Assembly (NCBI GenBank): GCA_028818705.1
Contig: JAPPNJ010000064.1
Coordinates: 1 to 64,000 of the forward strand
From: Candidatus Poribacteria bacterium
Lineage (GTDB): Bacteria; Poribacteria; WGA-4E; WGA-3G
Length of the DNA: 64,000 bases
Reading direction: 5' to 3'
Within the stretch, counting starts at the first letter, position 1; every line of letters starts with the position of its first letter. Below are positions 27,098 through 35,650 of this stretch, in pieces. Made by a program: the position numbers and the translations under genes. The notes beneath the pieces are model-generated. The model saw nothing but the letters and a program-made list of their open reading frames with translations. It was not told the DNA's origin and did no database searches.

Positions 27098-28267
27098 ATG
27101 AAAATAAAAGACATTCAGACAGTCCGAATTAACGTGCCACCGCGCGATGGCAAACGCACACAACAACGTCGCGACGTATGGAGCGCCCACGCCGAAGTCG
27201 CGAACCCCATGTCGCGTTATCCGCAATACAAACGCCACCGTTCCAGTTGGATGCCCAAATGGGACACCGTCTACGTCAAGGTCACCGCCGAAGACGGCAC
27301 TTGGGGTATAGGCGAGACCTCCTTCGGAACACCAGTCGCGGCAATTATTGATGAACACTTCGCACCGATGCTGATTGGCGAGAACTGTTTTGCTGTTGAA
27401 AAAATTTGGGATATGATGTTTCGTATGTCCAAGCCTTACGGTTCACAAGGCTTAACCAGTTGTGCAATCAGTGGTGTTGACATCGCCTTGTGGGATCTGA
27501 TCGGCAAAATTAAAAACCAACCCGTCTATGAACTCCTTGGCGGTCCTGTACGGGACAAACTCTTCGCCTACGCGACCGGGAACGATACCGATTGGCAATT
27601 GGAACTCGGATTCAAGGCGGTGAAATTGGCGTGTCCTTACGGACCCGTTGACGGTGAAAAGGGTTTGAAGGAAAACGAAGAACTCGTCGCGAGAACCAGA
27701 GAAATGGTCGGTGATGAGGTTGAAATTATGCTTGATTGTTACATGGCTTTCGATGTCGATTACACCATCCGCTTAGCGCAACGTCTCCGTCCGTATCGTC
27801 TCAAGTGGATCGAGGAGTTTCTCATTCCCGAAGACATTGACGGTTTAGCTAAAGTTCGAGACACTGTCGATTGGGTGAGTTTGGCAAGCGGTGAGCATCA
27901 CTACACCCGTTTCCCGTTCCAACAAATTATCGAAAGAAGATGCTTGGATATCCTGCAGCCAGACACTTTCTGGGTGGGTGGTATAACCGAGTGTGTTAAG
28001 ATCTGTCATCTCGCTGACGCTGCTGGTTTAACCGTTATCTTTCATGGAGGTGGACTCCGGCAATCTGGACTTCATCTTTCTGCTGCTATGCCCAATACAC
28101 CTTGGGTAGAATACTATCTCGGGGTCCCGCCGGGTGTGCCTTTAGAGGAGACAAAATTGTTTGAGGGTGAATCTCTCCCTACAGAGAGTTATATCTCGCC
28201 AAATGACGGTCCTGGACTCGGTCTGCACATTGAAGAGGAGTGGTTAACACCGAGGAATTCGCGATAA
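27098..28267 (+). CDS. enolase-superfamily (mandelate racemase-like) dehydratase
   Basis: MKIKDIQTVRINVPPRDGKRTQQRRDVWSAHAEVANPMSRY..VDIALWDLIGKIKNQPVYELLGGPVRDKL..LDILQPDTFWVGGITECVKI. Confidence 0.92.
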   Translation: MKIKDIQTVRINVPPRDGKRTQQRRDVWSAHAEVANPMSRYPQYKRHRSSWMPKWDTVYVKVTAEDGTWGIGETSFGTPVAAIIDEHFAPMLIGENCFAVEKIWDMMFRMSKPYGSQGLTSCAISGVDIALWDLIGKIKNQPVYELLGGPVRDKLFAYATGNDTDWQLELGFKAVKLACPYGPVDGEKGLKENEELVARTREMVGDEVEIMLDCYMAFDVDYTIRLAQRLRPYRLKWIEEFLIPEDIDGLAKVRDTVDWVSLASGEHHYTRFPFQQIIERRCLDILQPDTFWVGGITECVKICHLADAAGLTVIFHGGGLRQSGLHLSAAMPNTPWVEYYLGVPPGVPLEETKLFEGESLPTESYISPNDGPGLGLHIEEEWLTPRNSR

Positions 28268-28268
28268 T

Positions 28269-29237
28269 ATGATACGTTACGTCGCCTTTCTGCTTCTGTT
28301 GTGTATCGTAGGCAGTGCAAACGCTCAGACCTTGATTGATTATGTCGTCGCAGTTGTTAATGAAGATGCCATCACTCGCAGCGAACTTGATAGTGAATTG
28401 GGTATCGCTGCTATCATGGGGACGCGTATTACCAAGGCACGAACTACCGCCGAAAGACGCGCTATGCTTGATGCGATTATCAACCGTAAATTGGTTTTAC
28501 AGGAATCTAAGCGACTCGGCATTGTGGTTACCGAGCGCAACACACGGGTAGCGAAAAAGATAGACGGGATTCAGAAAAAATATGCTTCGGATACAGCATT
28601 CCAACGCGCCCTACAACAGCATGACTTGGAAGACGAAGCTCTTAAGGCGTGGGTTTATGAGCAGTTGGTTTATGAGGAATTCTTCCGTCGTATATTTTTT
28701 AATGCCCTCAATAGCGCGGAGATTGCAACGTTAGCCAAATCATACTATGATCTGAACAGTGCCGAATTTATTGTGCCACCTACAGTCACCTTTAATGCGC
28801 TGTTTATCGCTATACCGAAGGATACATCGGAAGCGGAGAAACAAAAAGCCGAGGATCTGACCCAACAACTCTATAGACGTTTACAGCAAGGTGAAACATT
28901 TGAGGCTGTGCGTGAGATGTATGAAACGCAGTTAGCCATGAGGCTTGAAATTTTAACCCTTGCGGTGGATACGCTGTTAGGTACTATTGTTACCGAATTG
29001 CAAAATTCCGAGCGAAGTGGACTCCTCCCTGTTTTAGAAGGATACCAGATTCTGGAACGCGTCCGGAATAACCCGGCGCGCCAAAAAACCTATGCAGAGG
29101 TAAGCGAAGAGATTATTGACCGAATCCAGCAGAAAAAAGCAGAAACCGAATTCGCAACGTGGTTAGCCAAACGGAGAGAAGAGGAAAGTTGGCATATTTT
29201 GGATGATGCCTTAGGCCAGGAAAGTAAGACAAAATAA
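28269..29237 (+). CDS. SurA/PpiC-like periplasmic chaperone (SurA N-terminal type)
   Basis: Signal peptide then LIDYVVAVVNEDAITRSELDSEL, typical SurA N-domain opening. Confidence 0.75.
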   Translation: MIRYVAFLLLLCIVGSANAQTLIDYVVAVVNEDAITRSELDSELGIAAIMGTRITKARTTAERRAMLDAIINRKLVLQESKRLGIVVTERNTRVAKKIDGIQKKYASDTAFQRALQQHDLEDEALKAWVYEQLVYEEFFRRIFFNALNSAEIATLAKSYYDLNSAEFIVPPTVTFNALFIAIPKDTSEAEKQKAEDLTQQLYRRLQQGETFEAVREMYETQLAMRLEILTLAVDTLLGTIVTELQNSERSGLLPVLEGYQILERVRNNPARQKTYAEVSEEIIDRIQQKKAETEFATWLAKRREEESWHILDDALGQESKTK

Positions 29238-29241
29238 ACAA

Positions 29242-30978
29242 ATGTGGAATTATTACAACCTACGCCTCACAAGAGATGAAGAGAGACAGTGTAATGTTCT
29301 GATGAGGAAATGGAGACTGTTTTTCATTGGAATCCTTCTGTTTCTGGGTGTCATATTGGTATTTGGGGATCTTTTACCCAATGATATAGCACATTATCCT
29401 GAAGTGTTCCAGAAACATCTAAAAGAAGCACAGCGTGCGTTCCAATTAGAACAATGGAGTGAGGCACTCCATTTATACCGTGCCCTCGCCAAAGATGCCC
29501 CTGAATTTCCGATCGTCTATATTGGAGAGGGAGATGCCGCTGCAAAACTGAAGGACTATCCCACTGCTGTTGATGCCTTCCAACGTGCTTTGCAACTTCT
29601 CTCAACGCCGCAGAATGCTCGCAGAATGCCACACGCGCATTCTAACATTGATTTACGCGCATTCGGCGTTGATTCCCTACAAGGCGATGTCGCAAGATCG
29701 CGCCTACGGGTTATAGTGCAAGCCAAACTCGCTGCTGCATATCACCGTAATAAGCAGCTTGACGAAGCCGATACATTGTTCCAAGAAGCCATTAAAGGTG
29801 CCGGTGAAGACGCACCAGTGGCGTGGTATGTCGCTCTGGGACAGATTGAGACCGAGCGTGGGAACTTAGAGCAGGCACGCAGATACTATATTGTTGCTGT
29901 CCAATTGGATCCAGATACAACCGCTGCCTACAATAATCTGGGGCATGTGCTTCTCAAACTCAACAGAATTGACGAGGCTGATGCCGCATTTCGGGAGGCA
30001 CTCACCCAAGACGGAACACTTGCCAGTGCTGCGTTCGGACGTGGCGAAGTTGGAGCAAGGCGTGGGCAACTTGCTGTTGCCCAACGTTTCTATGAACATG
30101 CTATCCGTCATGCGCCGAACGAACCAGTATTTCACAAGTCACTCGCCGATGTCCTTCGCAATATGGGAAACATCAAGGAGGCGGAAGTTGTCGAGACACA
30201 TTACCGCCGAAAGTTGGCAGAACGCTACCTTCGTCAGGCACATTGGTTCATCGAAAATAAACAGCCTGGACGTGCCTTAACGCCGCTGCAGAAGGCGCTT
30301 GAAATGGATGACACCTTTACACCCGCGTTGAAAGATTTAGCTTACGTTCAAATACAACTTGGCGAATTGACAGCCGCCAAGGAGTTATATCAACGTGTGC
30401 TTACGATAGAATCTGCTTCGCGTCAAGCACTTTTTCATCTGGGTATGATAGAATCAAAACTCGGAAATCAAACAGCAGCTGCATCCCACTATCTCACGCT
30501 CATCCAACATGAACCAGATTTTATGGGTGCCTATGTGAAACTCGCGAATTTGCATGAACAGGCAGGGAATTTAGCAGATGCCGAGGAGGCACTGACGATG
30601 GGAATACAACACGAGCCTACATGGGCACCCGGATATTTGTGGCGTGGAAAAATATATCGGAAGCAGGGCGCATCCAACATGGCAGAGACTGATTTTCGAC
30701 GTGCAATCCAACTCGCATCGGATGTGCCATATCCAAAAGAGGCGTTGGCGTCCTTGCTTGCATGGGAGGACAGGAAGCTTGCTGAGGCACTCACCCTTGC
30801 TGAAGCTGCTATTAAAAGCGATGGGCAGCCAACACACCGGGCTACGCTTGCCCTTGTCTATTACCGTCTCGATCGGATCCATGATGCGCTACGTGAAATT
30901 GAGGATGCTTTTAACCAGGCGCCTAAACATCCCTATATTCTAAAAGTTCGTTCGGAAATTCTAAAAACTGATCCGTAG
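29242..30978 (+). CDS. TPR-repeat protein with N-terminal membrane anchor
   Basis: TM segment RLFFIGILLFLGVILVFG; repeated TPR units (AYNNLGHVLLKLNRIDEADAAFREALTQDG etc.). Confidence 0.9.
   Translation: MWNYYNLRLTRDEERQCNVLMRKWRLFFIGILLFLGVILVFGDLLPNDIAHYPEVFQKHLKEAQRAFQLEQWSEALHLYRALAKDAPEFPIVYIGEGDAAAKLKDYPTAVDAFQRALQLLSTPQNARRMPHAHSNIDLRAFGVDSLQGDVARSRLRVIVQAKLAAAYHRNKQLDEADTLFQEAIKGAGEDAPVAWYVALGQIETERGNLEQARRYYIVAVQLDPDTTAAYNNLGHVLLKLNRIDEADAAFREALTQDGTLASAAFGRGEVGARRGQLAVAQRFYEHAIRHAPNEPVFHKSLADVLRNMGNIKEAEVVETHYRRKLAERYLRQAHWFIENKQPGRALTPLQKALEMDDTFTPALKDLAYVQIQLGELTAAKELYQRVLTIESASRQALFHLGMIESKLGNQTAAASHYLTLIQHEPDFMGAYVKLANLHEQAGNLADAEEALTMGIQHEPTWAPGYLWRGKIYRKQGASNMAETDFRRAIQLASDVPYPKEALASLLAWEDRKLAEALTLAEAAIKSDGQPTHRATLALVYYRLDRIHDALREIEDAFNQAPKHPYILKVRSEILKTDP
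29610..29676 (-). repeat. in-frame copy of family A repeat inside the TPR gene
   Basis: CGCAGAATGCCACACGCGCATTCT...ACGCGCATTCGGCGTTGATTCC is the reverse complement of GGAATCAACGCCGAATGCGCGT..AGAATGCGCGTGTGGCATTCTGCG, matching intergenic copies near 49280-49400. Confidence 0.8.
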
Positions 30979-31014
30979 AAACAATTCCTTAATCGCGCGC
31001 TATTATGTTTTTTC

Positions 31015-31043
31015 TTTCAAATTAAAGTAAAATTTGATATAAT
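31015..31043 (+). promoter_or_regulatory. sigma70-like promoter candidate for 31184 gene
   Basis: TTTCAA - 17 nt - TATAAT (31038). Confidence 0.4.
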
Positions 31044-31183
31044 CTACCAAAGTTATGTAATACACGGGTTTTTGGAGAGTCGCGTTCTGACGTGAACAGG
31101 CTTTGTCGCTTTAAAGCCTCACCAAGAGATTCGCAACTTTCCTTAACTTCCTACTCTAAAATATGAAATAAGGAGCATTAACA

Positions 31184-31546
31184 ATGTTAAAGTTTCAGAT
31201 GATTTTAATCGCTATGCTGGTCTGTTGTTTTGCTTTCGTATCCTGTGAGAGAGCGCAGCAAGTCATGACCCCTGTCACTGATGATATGATGGACGACAGC
31301 ATGTCGCACGACATGATGGGTGACGACATGATGGACGACGGCATGATGGACGACGGCATGATGGATGACGGCATGATGGATGATGGCATGATGGACGACG
31401 GCATGATGGACGACGGCATGATGGACGACGGCATGATGGACGGCGAGATGCATGATGACATGGACGACGGCATGATGGACGGCGACATGATGGATGGCGA
31501 GATGCATGATGACATGGACGACGGCATGAACGGCGATGCCCAGTAA
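31184..31546 (+). CDS. small lipoprotein with Met/Asp tandem repeat (MMDDG)n
   Basis: Lipobox-like AFVSCERAQ; (GMMDD)n; same N-terminus and flanks as the 31795 gene. Confidence 0.8.
   Translation: MLKFQMILIAMLVCCFAFVSCERAQQVMTPVTDDMMDDSMSHDMMGDDMMDDGMMDDGMMDDGMMDDGMMDDGMMDDGMMDDGMMDGEMHDDMDDGMMDGDMMDGEMHDDMDDGMNGDAQ
31319..31533 (+). repeat. 15-bp coding tandem repeat GACGGCATGATGGAC with variant units
   Basis: GACGACGGCATGATG/GATGACGGCATGATG units repeated back to back, interrupted by GGCGAGATGCATGATGACATG blocks. Confidence 0.92.
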
Positions 31547-31567
31547 TTCCATTTCATAACATCTCAA

Positions 31568-31616
31568 AAAAGGGATCAGTAACTGTATTCTGTAGTTGCT
31601 GGTTCCTTTTTTCTTG
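31568..31616 (+). terminator. putative Rho-independent terminator
   Basis: GGGATCAGTAACTGTATTCTGTAGTTGCTGGTTCCTTTTTTC. Confidence 0.75.
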
Positions 31617-31629
31617 CCTAATATTTTTC

Positions 31630-31658
31630 TTGAAAACTAAGTTACAATGTGATACTAT
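31630..31658 (+). promoter_or_regulatory. sigma70-like promoter candidate for 31795 gene
   Basis: TTGAAA (31630) - 17 nt - TACTAT (31653). Confidence 0.5.
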
Positions 31659-31794
31659 TTAGAATGAAGTTGTGTAATATGTGGATTTGAAGAGGGACAC
31701 AATGAAGTGAATGGGCTTTGTCGCTTTAAAGCCCGCAACTCTTCGTTATCCTTTCACTCGAAAAATATAATAGAATTAGGAGCATTGATTAACA

Positions 31795-32559
31795 ATGTTA
31801 AAGTTTCAAATTGCTTTAATTACAATTTTAATTACCTGTGTTGCCTTTATATCCTGTGACAGAGCGCAGAAGGTCTTGGAACCTGCTGCCGATGACATGA
31901 TGGCTGCCGATGATATGATGACTGGCAATGATATGATGACTGGCGATGACATGATGGATATGGTGAAAATGATGGACTCGACAATGTACATGTCCTGGGC
32001 GCATGTTATGCTTCCGGCACCAGGCCCGATGGAGGCAGCTACGAGTCCAGCCGAGACTGGGGCAGCCCACAATCCACCCCCGATAGATGGTGGTGTTCTT
32101 ACCCCACGCACCGTCTATATCAACGATATCGGTGCTATGGCGAATAAGGCAGGAGCAGCAGCATATCCGGCTGGTACCGTGATCGTCAAGGAAATTATGG
32201 ATAAGACCGAAACGTTTGTCGATAAAGTCGCCGTAATGATGAAAAGCGACGACCCGATGTATGCTGGTCACGATGGGTGGGCCTACAAAAAATATCTTCG
32301 TCCCAGTGCAGATGCTGCGTATATGCAGATCAGAGGATCCAACCTTGAAGATGCAGGCAATGGCTGCCACGGTTGTCACGCTAACGCCACTAATGACAGC
32401 GTTTTCGTTTCTCTTTCCATGGACGATATGATGGGAGGCATGGATGACATGAAAGGCATGGAAGATGGCGACATGGAAGGCATGGAAAGTGCTGAAGATG
32501 CTGGCGATGCCGGTATGAATGGTATGGGTGATGATGCCGATGCTGGTACCGCCCAATAG
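31795..32559 (+). CDS. lipoprotein with cytochrome P460-like c-type heme domain flanked by Met/Asp-rich tails
   Basis: Lipobox-like AFISCDRAQ; DDMM repeats; YPAGTVIVKEIMDKTET..DGWAYKKYLRPSA..GCHGCHANATNDSVFV with CHGCH (CxxCH) motif; MDDMKGMEDGDMEGME tail. Confidence 0.8.
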   Translation: MLKFQIALITILITCVAFISCDRAQKVLEPAADDMMAADDMMTGNDMMTGDDMMDMVKMMDSTMYMSWAHVMLPAPGPMEAATSPAETGAAHNPPPIDGGVLTPRTVYINDIGAMANKAGAAAYPAGTVIVKEIMDKTETFVDKVAVMMKSDDPMYAGHDGWAYKKYLRPSADAAYMQIRGSNLEDAGNGCHGCHANATNDSVFVSLSMDDMMGGMDDMKGMEDGDMEGMESAEDAGDAGMNGMGDDADAGTAQ

Positions 32560-32583
32560 TTACGCCTCATAATACCTATAACA

Positions 32584-32630
32584 AGGGGATCGGTAACCGA
32601 ATTTAGTAGTTGCCGATCCCTTTTTCTTTT
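32584..32630 (+). terminator. putative Rho-independent terminator, paralogous to 31568-31616
   Basis: GGGGATCGGTAACCGAATTTAGTAGTTGCCGATCCCTTTTTC. Confidence 0.8.
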
Positions 32631-32646
32631 ATGTTTTGGGCACTTC

Positions 32647-34413
32647 TTAGGCGACAAATGCCCCACTTTGTGCTGGAAGTGAAATGCTTACGGAATCCTC
32701 TGATACTGTCACCCGATTTCCGTTAAGTAGGTCTTCCAAGGTAGGAGCGATCTCCGAATCGCGACCCAGCAATGACGACATCAGGATGTCGATCGTTTGA
32801 GACCTTTTACTTATATTCAGAGCGATCAGGACGGTTCTACTTTCTGAAGTCTGAACATAAGCATAAGTTCCCTTTTGAACGTCCAAGTGGACAACCTCTC
32901 GCTTTCCTGAACTAATTACCGAAAATTGCCTCCGTAATTTTCCCAAGCGTTGGAAATAAGCGAGCAGCTCTCTATCTGCCTCACCTCCCCACGGCATCGG
33001 AAGCCGTGCCTCCTCAAAACGTCCAAGCGGGTTCCGTTGTGAAACTCCCACTTCAGTGCCGTTGTAGATTATTGGTGGTGCAGAAAGTGTGAAAAGCATC
33101 AATGCTGCCAATCGAACCTTCGCTTTATCCTCTCTCGCCAAATAGAGAATACGCGTCATGTCGTGATTGTCCAAAAAAGCGGGGAGAGAGAAGTCCAGCG
33201 AGAAATAACTCTCGTGTGCCCCCAAAAACGCCTCGAATTCGAGAAGCGTCGAGGTCTCAAGAACAAAAGTCCTCCGAAGTGCATCCGCAAGTAGGAAATC
33301 GAGACACCCATCAAAATGCGGCATGTAAGATGCTATCACTTCTGAATGACTGACCACCTCTCCAAACAAAAAAGCGTCAGGATTCACCGCTTTACATGCT
33401 TGGCGGAAATCTGCCCAGAACGTATGCGGTGGGCCCGGAGCATAATCAAGCCGGTAGCCATCAACGCCCTTGCGAAGCCAATGTTGCGCGCAGTCCAATA
33501 GATAGTCGCTCATTGGTTTGTGTTTTAAGTTCAGTTGTGGCATCCCCTTCACACCGAAAAAACTCGTATACTCGTCGGGCCATCGCTGCCACGTATACCA
33601 CGCACGATACTCACTATCTCGTTCGCGTTGTGCCGCCTGAAATGTCGGATGATGGTTCGACCAGTGGTTGGCGACAAAATCGAGGATAACCCGTATGTCA
33701 CGCTGATGTGCTTTGTCAATTAATTCTATCAGTTCAGCGTTCGTGCCGAACCGCGGTTCAACGGTATAGTAATCTGTGGCATCGTAGCCGTGATGGGTTG
33801 GACTTGCAAAGAGTGGTGATAGCCATATAGCGTTGCAGCCTAACGATTGAATGTAGTCAAGTTTCTGAATCGCGCCGCGTAATGTACCACCGAAAAATCC
33901 AGAAAGATTTATCGGTTTTTTCCACAGTACACCGTCTCCGGGATAGAATCGATCCAGAAAGATGTGGTAGATAACAGCATCGCGTACCCACGTCGGCATC
34001 TCATAATTGTCTACCGAGATGGCGAATTCTGTTGCTTTTGATAACACTCGCGCTTGGTTATCTGCAAAGATCCATCTATCTGAAGCCACGACTCTACCAC
34101 CGATCTTATAGCGCACCGTTGTCCGATTTGGTTGCGGTGGGATATATCCCTGCCACTGTTGCACGTATTGCCATTCGAGTGTATTCCATCTGGGTTCGCT
34201 TGGGACGAGTTCAAAGGTCATTTCTTTACCATCTGCAGTCATCCAACAGTGTACCGAGTCGTAAGCGATACCTCCGGATGTACTTACATGCACGGTGGTC
34301 GGTTGATTTGGCCTCGGATGCCTTGGCGACAACTGATGCAGATGCTTGATGCCTACTAAACTGCTCTGATATGCGGCAATACGGTTCTTAAAATCTCTTT
34401 GTGTACCAAACAT
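32647..34413 (-). CDS. alpha-amylase family (GH13; neopullulanase/cyclomaltodextrinase-like)
   Basis: DAVIYHIFLDRFYPGDG, LGCNAIWLSPLFASPTHHGYDATDYYTVEPRFGT, DGYRLDYAPG, FGEVV, FLDNHDMTRIL. Confidence 0.92.
   Translation of the reverse strand: MFGTQRDFKNRIAAYQSSLVGIKHLHQLSPRHPRPNQPTTVHVSTSGGIAYDSVHCWMTADGKEMTFELVPSEPRWNTLEWQYVQQWQGYIPPQPNRTTVRYKIGGRVVASDRWIFADNQARVLSKATEFAISVDNYEMPTWVRDAVIYHIFLDRFYPGDGVLWKKPINLSGFFGGTLRGAIQKLDYIQSLGCNAIWLSPLFASPTHHGYDATDYYTVEPRFGTNAELIELIDKAHQRDIRVILDFVANHWSNHHPTFQAAQRERDSEYRAWYTWQRWPDEYTSFFGVKGMPQLNLKHKPMSDYLLDCAQHWLRKGVDGYRLDYAPGPPHTFWADFRQACKAVNPDAFLFGEVVSHSEVIASYMPHFDGCLDFLLADALRRTFVLETSTLLEFEAFLGAHESYFSLDFSLPAFLDNHDMTRILYLAREDKAKVRLAALMLFTLSAPPIIYNGTEVGVSQRNPLGRFEEARLPMPWGGEADRELLAYFQRLGKLRRQFSVISSGKREVVHLDVQKGTYAYVQTSESRTVLIALNISKRSQTIDILMSSLLGRDSEIAPTLEDLLNGNRVTVSEDSVSISLPAQSGAFVA
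32741..32765 (+). repeat. in-frame copy of family B repeat inside the amylase gene
   Basis: GTAGGAGCGATCTCCGAATCGCGAC, 23 of 25 positions identical to intergenic copy 8484-8508; encodes GRDSEIAPT on the minus strand. Confidence 0.85.
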
Positions 34414-34450
34414 AATTTCCTCTGCCGGTTTATAGTATTCAGGAAAACAA

Positions 34451-34479
34451 AAAAGCCGTGTAGCAGGTACACGGCTTTT
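34451..34479. terminator. Rho-independent terminator (bidirectional-capable)
   Basis: AAAAGCCGTGTAGCAGGTACACGGCTTTT. Confidence 0.9.
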
Positions 34480-34500
34480 CGATATTCGTTAAGAACTTGT

Positions 34501-35427
34501 CTACTTATCGCCCCAGGCGCGCCCGCGTGGGATCAATAGCAGTTGTCCTACACTCAATTTTGTCCGATCAAAGATGTAGTAGTCCTGATTCGCGGCAACT
34601 AACCGTTCCCACATCTCTTCATTATCAAAAATCTCAGGACGTGCAGCGATGCGCTTCAGGGCAGCTTCTCCATTGTCTTCCTGAATATCTTCTTTCCGTA
34701 CTTGGTATCTGTCAAGCATTTCTGGGCTGGTTATGCTGAAACTAAAGCTATGCGAACTCTCGAGGGCATTGCCAGCCATATCAGTAGCACCAGAGACGGT
34801 AACAGTGTACATACGTCCTGCGCGCATCGGCATATCGGGTGTAAACGCTACAGCGTCACCGCTGCCGGTAACTGTGCCTGACAGTGTCGCGCCCATCGGT
34901 TCGCTCATCGAATCTTCCGTTTTGGTAACCGCTACATCCACAGAAACGCTGCTGCTGTCAATCGGTTCACTAAACGCGACTGTTACAGGAACCATCACGT
35001 TCAGTGAATCTTCGTATTCAGAGATGACTGTTCCATCGGTGGGTTCGTTCATTGTCACTGTCGGCGGAGTCGCGTCGGTATATGTAAATTGTTGTGAAAG
35101 CGTAACGGGTACTTCGGGTTTCCCCTTGTTGGTAACAACAATGGATACGGATTGTCCCGCCATGCCGCCCGGGGTCACTGCTGTGATTTGTGTTTCGCTG
35201 GGGACCGTTACACTTTGGGCATTTTTCCCGTCGAACGTCACAGTTACACCGTTTTTCATATCAAATTTTTCGCCGGTAATCTGGACAGTTGTTCCACCGG
35301 TTTCGGGTCCTTGTGTAGGACTCATCCCAGTCGGGACGGGTTCTGGATTACAGCCAGCGCAGCCTGCCATCCATGCGCAGACAATCGTGAGGACAGCCAG
35401 CACGGCTATGTTTCTGGGGTTTTTCAT
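34501..35427 (-). CDS. lipoprotein with IPT/TIG and Big_5-like Ig domains and LysM-like C-terminus
   Basis: WMAGCAGCNPEPVPTGMSPTQGPETGGTTVQITGEKF; TVTVSGATDMAGNAL; terminal 'MWERLVAANQDYYIFDRTKLSVGQLLLIPRG'. Confidence 0.8.
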   Translation of the reverse strand: MKNPRNIAVLAVLTIVCAWMAGCAGCNPEPVPTGMSPTQGPETGGTTVQITGEKFDMKNGVTVTFDGKNAQSVTVPSETQITAVTPGGMAGQSVSIVVTNKGKPEVPVTLSQQFTYTDATPPTVTMNEPTDGTVISEYEDSLNVMVPVTVAFSEPIDSSSVSVDVAVTKTEDSMSEPMGATLSGTVTGSGDAVAFTPDMPMRAGRMYTVTVSGATDMAGNALESSHSFSFSITSPEMLDRYQVRKEDIQEDNGEAALKRIAARPEIFDNEEMWERLVAANQDYYIFDRTKLSVGQLLLIPRGRAWGDK

Positions 35428-35650
35428 TAATTCAGTCTCCTTATCGTCAGAAGGGTTCTCATTCCGTACCGCGCCAAATCTTGCTGTTAAAAGTGGCGTA
35501 GTCCGCTATCCAAAACTTACTATTAAAAGTAGAATTTCGTGGATTAGAGGGAAACCTCTAAGTTACACCTTCAATTATTATACACATAAGTTGGTACAGT
35601 TGTCAACACTTTTTTGTCCGGTTCACAAACAAAAAGTGCTGGAAAATGTC

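Noticed and set aside
31195-31567. Two 120-aa minus-strand ORFs (MPSSIM)n and (HHAVV)n
   Set aside because: All frames stay open because the tandem repeat period is a multiple of 3; only the plus-strand frame has a ribosome site and lipoprotein signal.
31828-32556. 242-aa minus-strand ORF
   Set aside because: Antisense of the P460-like gene; His/Ile-rich, no start context.
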